Positions 49,401 to 63,791 of a DNA stretch of 64,000 bases are shown here, piece after piece. Below the pieces are notes generated by a model. It was not told the DNA's origin. It saw only the letters and a list, made by a program, of their open reading frames with translations, and did not search any database. Source of the stretch: Serilophus lunatus (taxonomy: Eukaryota > Chordata > Aves > Passeriformes > Eurylaimidae); NCBI GenBank assembly GCA_013399895.1, contig VXBA01006212.1, positions 74,527 to 138,526 on the forward strand, in the 5' to 3' direction. The position numbers and the translations under genes were made by a program. The first letter of the stretch is position 1; every line of letters starts with the position of its first letter.

Positions 49401-52400
49401 CTGAAAAGTAGCATGCAGTTAAGTTATCCTTTTAATTATTAAGAATAGTCCTCACATAAAGCCAAGTTATGGCAGCACCGACTCACCTCACTCTTGTCTA
49501 ATCTTTCAATTTTTTTATCATTATCCATAAACATATTAATTGATTTCCTAAGACATTACCATTATACACTGTTCTACCTTCATTACTATGCATCAGACCT
49601 ACATTACTAACTTCTATTGCTCAGCTATAAAATTTTGACATATTTAATACTAGAAAACAGCAACAAAACATAAAAGACAGTACATATTGTACCAGCTGGC
49701 CTGGTTACAGGAGAAGCTGTGGTAAACAAGACATACAAAAGCTCAATGAATAAAACATTTTTGTCTTGTTTTATGTTATTCTGGCATATTATTTTCCACA
49801 TATTAAAGAAGTTTGGCTTTAAAAAAATTAGAATGGATCTTCAAAAGGGACTATATTACTTATTAAGAGATCTGCCTTGGTTTCTGCACATACAACTCAA
49901 TTGTCTTGCAAAACATTCCCTGACAGTGTCTTTCAGTGAGGTGATAAGTGACTGATGTGAAAGTGCAACCCACATTTTGCTCCGCAATGGTATAAATTTT
50001 TTGCAGCATACAGTATCAGTTGACGTATGTCTTGGACTAGGGTGAGATGGGAGATTATGGAGAGTAGAGACAGAGACTCTGTTGGTCTTTTCCCTTTGGG
50101 TTTATTAATTCCTAGCATAGTCTATATAAGCAAGAAGAATATATTTCCAGAGATTGTCTATTGTTTATAATCCCTTCTTAGGGGACCTGACTCTCCTTAC
50201 ACCACACTAAACTGTACTAAGGTCTGGGCAAAAATTTAAATGGTTTTAGGAATAATTGATCTTTTTGTCGTCTTCATTCAGGTCCTCTAATCTGAAGCAC
50301 CAGTCTGCAAACTTAGTGTATTAAATGTGCAACGATAAATTAAATTTTATAGCTTTGCAAAGGGAGCACAAAATCTGGAGTTATTTCACCTCCTTTGCCA
50401 TATTTACGTTTCTATAAGCATAGTGCATTCAAGAACATCAAGATTTCACTGAAGATGTGTTCTTTTCTAGGACAGGTGAAATTTTAAGGCTGCAGACTGC
50501 AAGAGGTCCCTGAAAAAGAAATGAGATATAAATACCATGTCTTCTTTATAAATAGAATTCCTAGGCTGTTTTATTACATAAAACAAAATCCCTAAGGCAG
50601 TTTCACTCTACACAGCAATTTCTTCTCATTGATTTCTTCTTGCATTTTTCTTCCATGGCTAAGGAAGCACATGTCAAAAGCAATTGCAGCATATTTGTAG
50701 AATTAATAATTGTCTGCCTTTTCAAAAAGCTTAATAGAAGACACTCTAAAACAGTTACATGAGAAGTGAAATATGTGTTCCTGTTGTTCGCAAATTTCTT
50801 TTTTGTGATTCATCATCTCCTGTTCATGCATTTCCTATCATACATGTTTCATCTTCAGTAATGTCTGAGTAATTCTGGGAAATCTTTTATTTTCAGGAGA
50901 CAAATCTGAATTATAAAAATTCAAAGCAACGAGTTCCTAACCACTTAATTCCAATGTTTACAAATTATGATTCTGTTACTTATGTTTGTCCTTCGAAACT
51001 TCTGGAGCAGGGTTGTTTAATTTAGAGTTTTACATCTTGGTTGGAGTGCTATGTGAATGCACCTATACTCCCTCTGAAATCTGAACTAGCTTGTAAACAC
51101 TGTTTCAGAACTGTATTGCTTATGTTAAAGTGCATGAGCATTCTTATGTATTCCCTAAACTTGAAGTGAAGAACAGTTTCCACATCTGGCATTTGTAAGT
51201 CCTTTATTGTGAAGTTCAGTTTTAAGACAAAGCATTGTCATGATCAGCATGGAATTTCTTTCTGCAATTTCTGTCCCTCGAGTCTGGTTTGATTGTGTTA
51301 CCCCATATATATTGCCTGATCAAAATGTTTGGAAGTCAAAGGCTTTATTTTCAAACCAAGGTGTAGGTATAAATGCTTGGCTCAGGACATGTACTTTTTT
51401 TCTTCATTAGTAGTACACGGAGAATGTTCAAGGTATGTAAAGAGAAAATAGGCAATTCTTAAAATACTTGAAGATAGTCAAGATAAGTAGTGGTAACTCA
51501 AGACAACCTTTGAAGATACTTACACTGAAAAAACCCTTTATAATCAGATGAAAAAATGGTAATGGGTGAAGAAGGGTTGTGTGCACAATGATATGAATTT
51601 TTCTCCTAGTTTTAAGACGGAAATGAAAGTTAAAGCAGAAGCAGAAATAAGAGGCTCCAAGGTTTTGAAAAATAGAGGAATAATTCAGAAAAGAAAAGAC
51701 CTTGAAACTTTTAAGCCATTTGCAAAACACTAAAATGGAAATAGGAGATTACTGCTATCAAGTACCCATAGCAAAATTGAAGGGTTACTCTTCGTTATTA
51801 CATTTCAGGTATCTGTCCTTGTTCCATGTGTCATTAAATTTTTGCTTTTGAGAGAATTCACCAGAAAGGTAGCACCATGGATAAGGTAATAGCTGAAGAT
51901 ATTGCTATGATTAAGAAACCAACTCACAGCAGGACTGTTTCATAATATTGTATCGGAAGCTTTTCAAGGGGAATGAAAATGAGACAGACATTTTCTATTA
52001 TTGCTAAATGCTGAGTTGCTAGGATTGCGCCACAAGCACTAAGAAGTAATCATATATTACTTTCTTCTATTGAGTGGGCACTCTAGCCTTTAGAAAGTGG
52101 AATTCCATCTTGTTGACACATTATACTTCAGTGGCTAAGCAAGTTGTTTCATTGCTAAAATATGACAGGCTTTCTAAGGCTAACCAAAATTCTTTTGGGA
52201 TTTGTAAGGGTGTTTTCTGGTACTGTTTTACTTGGGTTAAAATGAACCATAAAAGCATGGGGCTTTTTTAAGATATAGTAGAATGTTGATGTTGTAATAA
52301 AGTGTTGACCTCAGAATTGCACTGTACAATTAACAAGTTATGTATTGTATTCAAGGTGCATTATTTCCATTGCCCATATCTTGCAGTTCTGCAATTCATT

Positions 52401-53574
52401 AATCTGGTGACCAATACAAAATTTAACTGTCAGCAGGGAGTGGATTAAGCAATCTGGAGAATGTTTCCATTTTTAATAATATGGATCACATTAGTTCATA
52501 GGAGTAGCAAAGGCAAAATAAATACTTTTTATACAGTGAACTAATCAATTACTATTTTTTGGTTCAATAGTGGATGAATAACTGCTTTTTCCTCTACATC
52601 CCAAATCATGGAGAACTAGCTAAAGAAATACTGTTAGAGAACATGTGATACTCTTCCACTCTAACTGAGCTAAAACTGAGACTTCATTAGTTTTGTTTAC
52701 TTGATATCCAGAATATTATGTGATGACCTCTATGTGATCAAATTCTGTATCCCTTGATTTGTGTAGAGTATTACTTTTACCTAACTTCTGCATCATGCAG
52801 GCATCTGGAAAACAGCTGTTGTGCATGCACATTACAAATTAAGTGTGCAGTGTCTTTCTTCAGTGTTTTGGCTTTATTTATTATCCTGTGGCCTACCTAG
52901 TAGTTCACCATTTAAAATCTGTCATATGTGTTCTGAGACAGCAGCAAGGAAGTAGAGAAAAGAGGTAGTTACCCTATAAAGGGATGGAGGCTGCTGGTCT
53001 CTGTAATCTAACATAAGAACAAAGAATAATGTTGTCTTTGAGTCAGGGAAATTCAGGATAAATTCAAGTACTTGCTTTTAAAGGTAAGTCAAAACGGGAT
53101 ACATGGGCCTAGGAACCAGAGAGGATAAAACTGGTCTCCGTGAATGTGAACCAGTTCAGACTGAGGTTTGTAAATAAATTCTTTTTTCAGATAAACGATC
53201 AAATTATCCCAGTTTTACTGACTTGTCTGAAACAGGAATGAGCTAAAATTACAAGCGTGTAAAACCCATTTTAAATTGATGGCTCAGATAAAATAGCAGG
53301 TGGTATTAAAATTGCATCAGTAGTTGGTTTTAGGATTTAGCAACTAAATCTTCGTCATTGTAAACTGCAAGCTCAAATAGTCCCCTGGAAGGGTGCTAGG
53401 GATTTTCATATTAGAGGTAACAAACACTAGACTTTGTCACTTGTTTGATATGCAGATTCCATATTCAAATATCTTCAAATTTCTTTACCTGTGGAAAAAG
53501 AACAAGAGTTTACAGTGGATGCAATGCAAAATATACATAATATAAAATATCCACGGCTTACTGTAAATTTGTTT

Positions 53575-54437
53575 TATAGAATCACAGAATTAACTAGGTT
53601 GTAAAGGACCTTTGAGATTTTCAAGCCCAATCTATGACCTAACACCATCTCATCTAGTAAACCATGGCTTTAACTGCCACATACAGTCTATTTTTAAACA
53701 CTTCAAGGGACAGTGACTCCACCAGCACCCTGGGCAGCCCATTCCAATCACTCTTTCTTCAAGAATTTTTTCCTAACATCCAGCATAAACTACCTCTGTC
53801 ACAGCTTGAGACTGTTTCCTCTTGTTCTGTACTAGTTGCATGGAAGAAGGGACAGATCCCCACCTTTCAGGTAATCGCAGAGAGCAGTAATGTCTCCCCT
53901 GAGCCTTCTCTTCTCCAGGCTAAACAACTGCAGCTCCCTCAGCTGCTCCTCATAGGGCTTGTGCTCCAGAGCCTCACCAGCCTCGTTGCCCTTCTCTGGA
54001 CACGTTTGAGCATCTCAACATCTTTGTCAAATTGAGGAGCCCAGAACTGGACACAGCACTCAAGCTGTGGCCTAACCAGTGCTGAGTACAGGGAAAGAAT
54101 GACTTCCCTAGTCCTGCTGGCCACTCTATTCCTGATACAGGGCAGGGTGCCATTTTCCTTCTTGGCCACCTGGGCACACTGCTGGCTCGTGTTCAGTCAG
54201 CTGTTGACCAGAACCCTCAGGTCATTTTCTGCCTGACTGCTCTCTAGACATTCTGTCCCCAGCCTCTAGCACTGCAGGGGGTTATTGCAGCCAAAGTGTA
54301 GAACCTAGCACTTAAATCTCATACCATTGAATTCAGCCCATCTATCCAGACTGTCCAGGTCCCTCTGCAGAGCCCTCCTACCCTCAAACCGATCAACACT
54401 TGCTCCCAACTTGGTGTCATCTGCAAACTTACTAAGC
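53575..54437 (-). pseudogene. 5'-truncated CR1 LINE with broken reverse-transcriptase ORF2, antisense
   Basis: This is the longest mobile-element copy in the window (about 863 bp). On the minus strand it begins abruptly within the ORF2 reverse transcriptase at LSKFADDTKLGA; the FADD catalytic motif lies at 54427-54416. It continues DLDSLDRWAEFN, then in another frame SREV-like REVILSLYSALVRPQLECC and VQFWAPQFDKD (54169-53939), then the 3' UTR, and ends at 53575-53590 with ATTCTGTGATTCTA. The two RT pieces lie in different frames and stops intervene, so the copy is dead. Upstream of 54437 the reading continues into unrelated sequence, marking the 5' truncation or a later breakpoint. Confidence 0.95.
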
Positions 54438-55632
54438 ACATAGATGTGGTAAAACACACAAAAAGCTCCATAAAAAAGTACCTTCTCTGTAGAGGTTCTT
54501 GTTCTTAGGTACCCATTGGGTATGTCATTGTTTGATGCTCGTGTCAGGATTAAATTGATCACATTTGAAGTAAATTGAAAATTTTCTCTCAGGGCTTAGT
54601 GTCAGGTGCTTCATATTCTGTTCCAGAGATGGTGGATGAGCTACATACCATCTCCAGGAATTTGAGGGGCATTTCTCGCCTAGAAGTTCCGTGTTATTGC
54701 AAGAGCTTCAGGCTTTCATGACATCTTTTTTTTTTATATTTTTGTCTATGCCTGTGGCACACTACAGTTTAGTCTCTTGATAACTAAAGTTCTCTTGTCT
54801 AATTAAAATAATTGGGCTCCATGGAACAGTATCAGGGTGATATTTAATGGCTTATGATTCTCAGGAGATTATGATAGATAAATTCATAATTCTATCAGGT
54901 CTTAAATATAATGGAAGTTTATGACTGGAAAGGACTTTCAACTACTTTTTTCCTACTACTCCTCTCCTCTCCAGCAAACTGACAGGCAGGGGACAATGTA
55001 TATCATGTGACCCATGAAGAAACACGTGCGATACAAAAATCAGAGAGAAGGAGAAATAAAGTTTATAGGACTCACCAGTTAATCCTGTATGTATGGAAAA
55101 CAGAACTCTGTCTTCTGACTTCATATCTCTCACTTAGATAAGGGGTAAGATTAATCTCCCTTATTTGATAGAAAGAAACACTTTTCACATGATGGAAAAC
55201 TGTAGCCATTTTAAATCAACCAATATTTCCTTCAGATAACAGATTAAAAAGTCTTGCAGATAGCATTGTGGCCCGGACCACAAGAGGTGCCTGTGCTTTT
55301 TTGTTTATACAGTTCGTATACTGACTGCAGTTTTATAATAGATAAGGTGAATACAAATGGATCTGTAAATTAGCAGAACTAGATGTTAGTGGAAGATTTG
55401 ATATGAATGAACACTGTCACTGGAGAGGGAACAATAATGCAATCAGAAGAGGATGTGTTGCTTGAGAATAGCACCCACCAAGGGCAGGATTCTGATTGTG
55501 TAAGAGGCTTTTTTGAGCAATCTTCTAAACACCTGTGTTTGAGCAGGATAGAGAAACATGGGCTGAATGCAGGAAATCATTTATAAATTATAAGGAAAAT
55601 AAATATGAATCAAAGTATAACTACTTATTGCC

Positions 55633-55656
55633 TTTCATATGAAGTTTCATATGAAG
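55633..55656 (+). repeat. 12-bp tandem duplication with palindromic units
   Basis: TTTCATATGAAG appears twice head to tail. Each unit contains the palindrome TTCATATGAA. Confidence 0.85.
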
Positions 55657-58600
55657 GCCTCCTGAGGCAGTTTGGATTTGTACTACATTATTGCAAATTG
55701 CAAGAGGTGCTTAATCCATGAGAAATGATGGAGTAAAAAGATAGGACCAGAATAATAAGAATTTAGATTATAATGAATCTATTGACTGGAATGTGTAAGT
55801 TATCCAGAGAAAAAATTTAAAGTTCTGAATGCAAAAGAAAAATTATCCTCCTTATGTATCTGGTATAATTCTAGCCTACAGCCCAACTCAGAAGTAAACC
55901 ACAAGACTCATAAAGTGAACAGTCTACAGAGATCGCAGAAAAAGCATTTCTTTCTAAAGCTTTTGTGGCAATTGCACTCATGTTGTTGTCAGAGTAAAAA
56001 GGTTTAATAGAGATTTGGGGTTTTAAGTCTATTCCGTGTAAGTACAAATATGAAAAACAGTAATTTGTGTCAGCTTGGAATTTAGAAGTAATGGCACATG
56101 TTTTTACTAAAAGGAGTATGCCTAATTAAAATGTTTGCACATTTTTATATTTCTTCATTATCTGATCAAAGAAATTGCCGAAGAGTGCCTCTCAGCTTTA
56201 CCTTGACTCTCTGAAATACATGAAATCTGTTTTGGTCAGACAAGCTCTTAGTTCATTCTTTCAAGACTGCAACACCTTTTTTCATTTGGAGGGCATAAAA
56301 TGATTACTTTCTGAGACTATGAAACTCTTTGTGATGAAAATAGGAATGGCACAAAATGTAGAGTACAAGAATACCATAAGGAGGTACCATAGAAAAGCTA
56401 GGGGTAGTGTGCATTGACACATTCCAAAAGAATATATTTTGTGTGGAGACAAAGATATTGTCTTAAGTTTCCCAGTGCTCCTCTTGGGTTTACAGCTATA
56501 CAAAATTTCTTATTGGGCCTTTAAGGAAAAGCTCTTTCAGACACATTGCAATTACGTTACAATAATATGTCTGTGGAATGAAGCAAAGCGACTGCTTGTC
56601 TTTTCACCAGTAGAAGAGAAATGTTTATTTTTCATTGCACATGTTGTGTTACCTCTATGTACTATATAAAACTCAAATTGACTGGATAATCTGTAATGCA
56701 TCTGTTTGGGCTATGCTCCTTGGAGAGTGGGAGGAAATTGACATTAAAAATATTCAGTCTAGCTAAATGTAGTTCACATACAGAAAATGAGCAGCTTTTT
56801 AAAATAATATTAAATAGAACAGAGTTATTCCTGATCACTAGTATTTCAGTAAGTTGTTCAATAATGATGTCACATGCAGAATTTTATTATTTCAAAAACA
56901 ATTCGAAGAGATAGCAAAGTCATCATTCCATTATCAAAGCAAATTTTGAAGTGCTGAAACAAAGCTGATTTTCAATTATCAGAGTCAGAAAAAAGTATCT
57001 GAAAACTGTCTTGATTGCTGCAAGACTGCTGTCTTTTCATGTTGGATAACTCAAAATAAATAGATGATGCTTATGAAGCTTCAAACAAAAATCCACTTCT
57101 AACAAAGTATAAGCATAAAAAAGCACTTGGCCTGAAAGGGAATATCTGGGAAAAGTTATGAAAGTGAGTTTAGAATAGAAGTTGCATCTCAACCTTAACA
57201 ATGGTATTGAGGTCACTAAATTGTAATAAAGGGAGCAAACAAGATGTTGCAAATCAACAATGGACTATGAAAATAAAATTAAAATACAATTACCAAATTA
57301 GATAAAAAAGATCCCTTATACAGTAACATGAAAAGTGAAGACATAGATTTAGGAAACTGTGACCAACTGTAATTCTGTGGGAAATAATAGAAAACCAGAA
57401 TGCAGTGGGTGCTCATAAACCATAATGAGAGAGAAAAAAAAGGAAAAATTCTGAAAAGGATAATATAATATATCTGTGAATGGAGATCTTGACTAAGGGC
57501 AGAAAATCGTGGGGGGATAACCAAGTCTCAGTTAACTCTGATGTGTCCCTGTATTTCTCAAAAATCAAATCATTCATGCCATTCAATTGGGTTTTTTTCC
57601 CCCGTAAGTTGGCTGACAATCACTACCATGATAGCAAATTTATTCCTCTGGCACTTAAAAGACAAAAGTGAAGAGATAAAGACTGAGACTTAAAAGTACC
57701 AGTGAACTCACTTGTTCAGACTGACTGAGCAGTAAAAGAGGCCGGTAAAATCGAGCGTTGTTTCTATTAAGAAATATCAAATAGCAGTAGAATGTTTGTA
57801 TTTATCTCTATTCTCTTTATGTTAGTGCAAATGTTCACATAGGTAAAGTCAAGTTTAAGGTAATAAGTCTCTTAGGCACACCTAAAATAGTTATATTAAA
57901 AAAGACTGACTTTTAGACCACCAATCTAAAGCTAGTGTTTGATATTAAATGTCATCTATGAATAAAAAATGGGCATGGGGCATGCTCTGTAATGTTATCA
58001 TATTTAAAGAAAACTTGACAAGACTTTGTTTTCTGCTTACTTTTTTCTCTTCAAAGTGAAATTAGTGTAAATTGTATTCCCTTATTTTGTTTAGGGAACT
58101 TCTTGTATGTCTCTTAAACAGTCTTTGAAATTTCTCAGTCTTTATGGTTATGGATGCTTATGTCAAAATCTTATTCTGCAGTGTCATTCTGGGGAAGAAA
58201 AACCAACTAGTTGAATATACCTGTTGTTGGCATAGTCTTGCAGTGATGTTTGACCTAAGTCAGAAAACTGAAAAACTGCCAGGAGATCAAAGCTAAAATC
58301 CACAAGTTCGCACTGGAGATGGAGGAAAAATAAATAGGAAAATAAGGGCAAGGAGGCAGCCTTAAGGTGAGGTGTGAGAAGACCTGATGAGCACTTACTG
58401 ATTATTCAAAATTCTCACCAAAGAACCAATATCTTCACTCCCTCTCTTGATTTGAAGAGTGAGAAATGCTCCTGCACTTTGTGGAAACAGCCTGAAAGGA
58501 CACAGCAAGAACGTTAACTTGCCTCTTCTGCTGAGAGCTGTGACTTTATGTGAGGTGGTATCACACCTCTAGTTGGTTACTTGCTTGATCCCTACTGAGC

Positions 58601-61600
58601 AGGTGGAGACAGAGAATAACAGCTAATAAATGGGAAGGTGCAGAGGCGAGGTGTTCTCCAAAGATCCTTAGCTGAGTCTGAAAATGCATATTCTATCGGG
58701 AAACCTGTAATTCATTAAATCCTTTGATGGATGCATCTGAGATAAAGGAATAAAAGTGTAGGATGTGAAAGGAGCAGTGGGAAAGCTACAAATGTGTACA
58801 GTGAGTGGTTTTACAAGGATGTATAAGCATCAAATGTATAAAGAACCGGGTGACTACCTGAGTTCCTGAAGAATTTTTACATGAATGTATATGGATTAGA
58901 TAACAAAATTTTTTCTTTTGATTTGGAGATGGAAAAAAATGCAGCTGTCAAATAATAGCATTGCTCTGTGCTAGAAACTCGACATATCCTTCTATGACAG
59001 GAGTGACAACAAGTAGTAATTGGTGAATTAAATAAATCAAAGAAGAAATAAACTTAGCAATAAGTGTACAATATAATAATAGCTTTTATATGCTGCTGTG
59101 GTTCTTACCAGTGGTGTTTTCTCAAAATGCACCACAAGTTTTCAGTGTTCAGGGAAATACATTAGTGTTTTTGAATTGTGTTTATTATAAGTCATGCAAA
59201 TAATGTTTGTCCCAGTGGGGTGTGACATTAATTATTAGCAAAAGATCTCTTACATGATTTCAGTCAACAGAGAACGAACAGTTCAGTCTTTATTTTCCGA
59301 CTGTGACATATAACTATTCAAGACTGCATTAAAAAACATTTAACCCATGCAGAGTATTCCTGCCACATGGCAGAAATAAATTGCCCTAATAACATTTTCA
59401 AATGTTTCATGATGGCAAAAATGTTATCAGTGTAATTCAAACGTGTTCTTCTTCTTCATTATGTTTCAGAAAAAACAGTATTTAAATTTTTTCATTGGTC
59501 AACTCCTGAAATAAAATTCTGAATCTTTTAGAGATAGATTCTTTTTAGAGTAAGTTCCATAGACAAAAGCAACAAAAAATCAATCAATCAAAACATTCTT
59601 TTGCAAGTGAAGCGAAAGGAAAACTTCTGGAAAGTAAGAATAAGCACTCTTGGGTAACAGATAAGGAATCAGTTCTAAGTAGAAAAAGATATATGATAAT
59701 TCAGTAAAGAAGTAATGAGGGCATAATGGTAAATTGTCTTAATGTAAAGGTAGACTAGGAAGAGTAAGGAAAGACCAACTTGTTTAAACAATGATGTTTT
59801 TTATGACCTGAAAATTAAGACAAAATTTAAGTAGATTGTGTCATTTTGAACAGCTAGAAAAACAGAAAATACACAGAGACAGTCAGAAAGTGCAAGATGT
59901 GAAATAAAATATTTTTAATATAAAATCTACCAAACACTACTGAGAACACTTTCTATAACTAAGAGAAACAGTAATATGAAATATTAAGGAAGCTGTTGGT
60001 TTGCTTCTCATTGAGAGGAATACATATCATTAAACTGCTCCAAGAAGTCAAAAGTGTTTACTTTGTTGTTTAAACCTAAATTTAAAAGGTCAAACCTGCT
60101 TCAATGGTTGGCAGAGCTAAAATGAGTGAAACTGAATTAAAAATGCTGGTTATAGTGGGAAAAAACAACATAAAGACATTTGGCCTGATGGAATTTTTTC
60201 TGTAGGAATGGCTGAATAAAACCCAGAATATTAATTGTCACTTCTAAGGGTATGTGTTGGGAAGATTTTGCAAAAGGCAAAAGCATGAAGTCTATGTTGA
60301 AAAATAGGGGGGGGAAACCCTCATCTGGGACATATAGATCAGCGAGTTTAACTTGAATTTCTGAGGGGAAAATGTGGTAAATAGTTAAACTACTAGTAAT
60401 AAGCTAGAAGACAAAAAGTTACAAGTCTCAGGAAGAGTAGGCTTAGAGTTCATCTCATCAATCTAATTTGTTTTGCCAGAGTAACAGGACTTGTAAGTGC
60501 AAGAGAAGTAGATGGTGCTTTCTATTTTGAATCCATCAAAGCTTCTCACATTGTTTCATACAAAATTCACATAGGCAAAATAAGAAATACAATACTAGGT
60601 GATACTTTCATTAGCTGAATACATAATTGGTTGGAAAGCTGTGGATAGAATATTGATCAGCATTTCACAAGCAAAGTGGAGGGTTGTTTCAAATCTGTCC
60701 TGAGGTTGATAAATTTTAATGTTTTCTGTGATGCCTTGATGAATGATTATAGTGTAAGGCTATTAAATTTACATAGGATATGTAGCAGGGGTGACAGCAA
60801 ACAGTTTGGAACCGATAACTCAGTAAGGACAAATCTGAAGTTTCTATATGTAGACAAGTACAAGCAGCTGTAGGCTAAGAGAAAAAATGCTTAGAGAGAC
60901 AGCAGCGTGGCACAAGATTATCTGGGAACACCATCTCATCTTGAGTTAACAGTGTGGCAAAGTAAAAAAGTCAAATGCTGAAGTGAGGAACATAAATCAC
61001 AGTGATTATTTGCGCTAATCCAGGATATCAGATTAAATGCACAGTGAGGGAACACAAACAATGCACCTGTTTTCTGATGTTATTATTCAGTTAAAGAAGG
61101 AAGATGTCTATTTAAATATGCTTCTTATCCAAGAATAGGGTCTTTTCTCCTAGCCTCTTCCCATTCCACTTGCTTTGGAAGATAAATTGATGAAATGTGC
61201 CCTCATCAAATTTCTCCATATTTGCTTGACTCTCTACTCATTCCAATCTATAGCAGATTTTGTTCTAGAAATACTGAGTCCCAAATAAAAGCCAGCTGAA
61301 ACAGATAAAATCTACTACATACAAGATTGCAAAATGCTTATATGCTGTCAGTGACTAACATATATAAACCTATGGAGAGTTCATGCCCATGGAGTCTTTT
61401 TAAATACTGCTTTACAGAAAACCAGTCCTAGCTCCAAGTGACATTAGCTCTTTCACCTCTCTTGTGAATTCCCACTGCCAGGATTTGATTAGATAATCTT
61501 TTTTCCTTCAAATAGCCAGCTGCTTATGAAATAGCACTGCTGATACTTCATGATAGCACAGAATAAACTAACCACTGTGTCATAAAATCACTTTGGACAT

Positions 61601-62383
61601 TTTATGAGGAAAGAAACATTTAACTTAACCTTTCAAAAAGAAATCTGTCTGGTACATACAGTCCACAGTCTCAGAGCCCCCAAATTTTTGATCCATCTCC
61701 CAGCTCTTTGGACAGTCTGGGTATGACATAGGAAAGTCCACACTGTAACTGGTCCCATTCAGCAACTGATTTGGTGGAAAATGTTCACGGAAACTTTGTA
61801 ATTTGAGGCATAGCATTGTGTTAAAGGAAGGAAATTGTCCATCTGCCTGTCTTTTTTCTCTTAGAACAGGTGATTCACATGCCCCATAAATCTTGCAATT
61901 ATTATATTATATTTCCCCTTGAATGCAATTAAAGTATGGAAACAAGTCACCCACCACCGAGTGCCAGAAACCTTTTCACACAGACTAGTTCTTCAGAGCT
62001 GTTTTCTCCTCTGTCCCTTGGACCAACTTATTTCTTGTAGGGATCCTTCTCAGATATAAAGATGCATAGCTGTGCTCTGACATAGGTATCTGGGAGTGTG
62101 TGTGTTTTCCATGCCCTTTTTCCTACTTCAATTCTATCGTTTGTCTTTCACCCCTTCCTTACCAAATCCTATAAAAACCACCTTTGAAGTAAAGCTTTCA
62201 GAGCTGTCTATATCAAGCTGGTATTATCAAGCAAGTGAAGAAGCATTTCAGTTTGTCTTTGTCAGGTATTTTCAACTAATTCTGCTTTAGAATAGAAAAA
62301 GACCATTGATTTTTTTGACAAAATTTCATATTTATCTTAATTCTTTTGGGTACAGTTAGATTCACTTAATTCCTTCCATATTT

Positions 62384-62460
62384 TACTTGTAGTATTTTTT
62401 ATTTGTAGTATATTTAGAGAGTATATATATTTGTAGTATATTTGTATTTGTAGTGTATTA
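62384..62460 (+). repeat. Degenerate TATTTGTAG-type tandem region
   Basis: The motif TTGTAGTAT recurs four times with variable T/A spacers, including a TATATATAT stretch. It is a small AT-rich minisatellite-like tract. Confidence 0.7.
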
Positions 62461-62670
62461 GTTCTTCAGCAGTTAGCTATTCATGTAGCATTTATATTTC
62501 TTGTATGTAGGGAGTTCCTTTTTGCCCTAATGTCACTTTTAGCATTAGCTACTTTCATTCTTCAGTCTGCTTTGAATGATATTCATAGTTCTTAATAATG
62601 GTAGGACCTCCTAGCATCTTATGCAGTTTTGACTCAATTGAGCAGTGTTTCCTCTAGAGAATTATTAAGT

Positions 62671-62690
62671 GTTCATATATGTTCATATAT
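62671..62690 (+). repeat. 10-bp tandem duplication
   Basis: GTTCATATAT occurs twice in direct succession. Confidence 0.8.
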
Positions 62691-63324
62691 AGCCTTTCTT
62701 ACACCTGATCTCTCACCACTAGTCTTGGAAAGCTTTCTTCCTTTGTATTCTTTTCTACTTGAAAATGTCATATTGTGAAGAAAAATGAAAATGGACAGTG
62801 AGAAGCCAAAGATTTATCTTTCTATCTTGCCTTTTGATTTAAAGCTAAGACTTTTTTTAAAGTAGCTACCCTTTCTTACCATGATAGGTAGAGTTAGATC
62901 AAGCAGGTAGGTCATCTAGTTCAGTTATACTATCATGTAGCACAGTTTAACTGCAGTTATCATGACTTTAGAACCTGTACTCGGCTGTTTAGCATTGGAT
63001 AGCAGATCAAGGAATTGGAAATAGTGACCAATTAAATTCACAGACAATAAGATTAAAGGACAAGGCTGGAATACTTTAACATGTTAACATTCTGGTTTTT
63101 CACTCATACAGGATTGCTCAGTAAACAGCTACAGAGAAAAGAATAGCACGACATCATTCCAGTATAATATTATTACTGAAATTTGCAATTCCTGATTTTT
63201 GTTATTATAAATACTCTGTAAATGGATTAAAAATATTCTGGATTCTTTAATTTTTCAATATGGGCCTGTCAGCAAAGGAAATTGGAAGATTTTTCTGATA
63301 TCTTGACTTGCTCCACCACATGTC

Positions 63325-63394
63325 CTGTGCAGAGGGCTAAGAATTGGACTTGATGGTCCTTGTGGGAACCTTCCAACTCAGCTTATTCTGTGAT
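63325..63394 (+). mobile_element. CR1 LINE 3' tail, sense, in intron 9
   Basis: It contains GGACTTGATGGTCCTTGTGG and CCTTCCAACTCAGC and ends TTATTCTGTGAT, a plus-strand CR1 3' terminus of the same subfamily as the antisense copy at 31023-31080. Only about 70 bases remain. Confidence 0.87.
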
Positions 63395-63776
63395 ATGTGG
63401 AGTGAGTACCACTTTGATTCGTTTCCTCAGAGAGCTGTTTCATTCCATGTGCTTTGAAGCAATGGCAAAAAAACTTGGCAGTATCAGCAGCATAGAGAAC
63501 TGTGTGTTGCTTTATGTCATATATAGTGTCATTTTGAATGTGGAGATTAGTCAAGATTGAGGAAAATGGTAGTTGCTGCTTATCCTAGAATGTTTTAACA
63601 AGCCACTGATTAGTTTTCTTACATGAAAAGACAATTTGAAGAAGAGCTGATCAGAGCTCAAAGAATGTAAAGCAAATGTCTAGACATTTCCCAACCAAGA
63701 AGGAAGTTGTTCAGTTTTATGGCATAATTTCACAGGTGGTTAGGTGTGTGGCTTCTAATATTTGGATGGAGGGTTT

Positions 63777-63791
63777 TTTATTATTATTATT
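63777..63791 (+). repeat. TTA microsatellite
   Basis: About five TTA/ATT units following a T run. Confidence 0.7.

Noticed and set aside
53664..54035. 123-codon plus-strand frame
   Set aside because: This is the antisense reading of the CR1 element, whose coding sense is the minus strand.
53939..54562. Possible functional reverse transcriptase gene
   Set aside because: The RT motifs are real, but the copy is 5'-truncated, lies in two different frames and lacks the endonuclease domain; it is a dead CR1 fragment.
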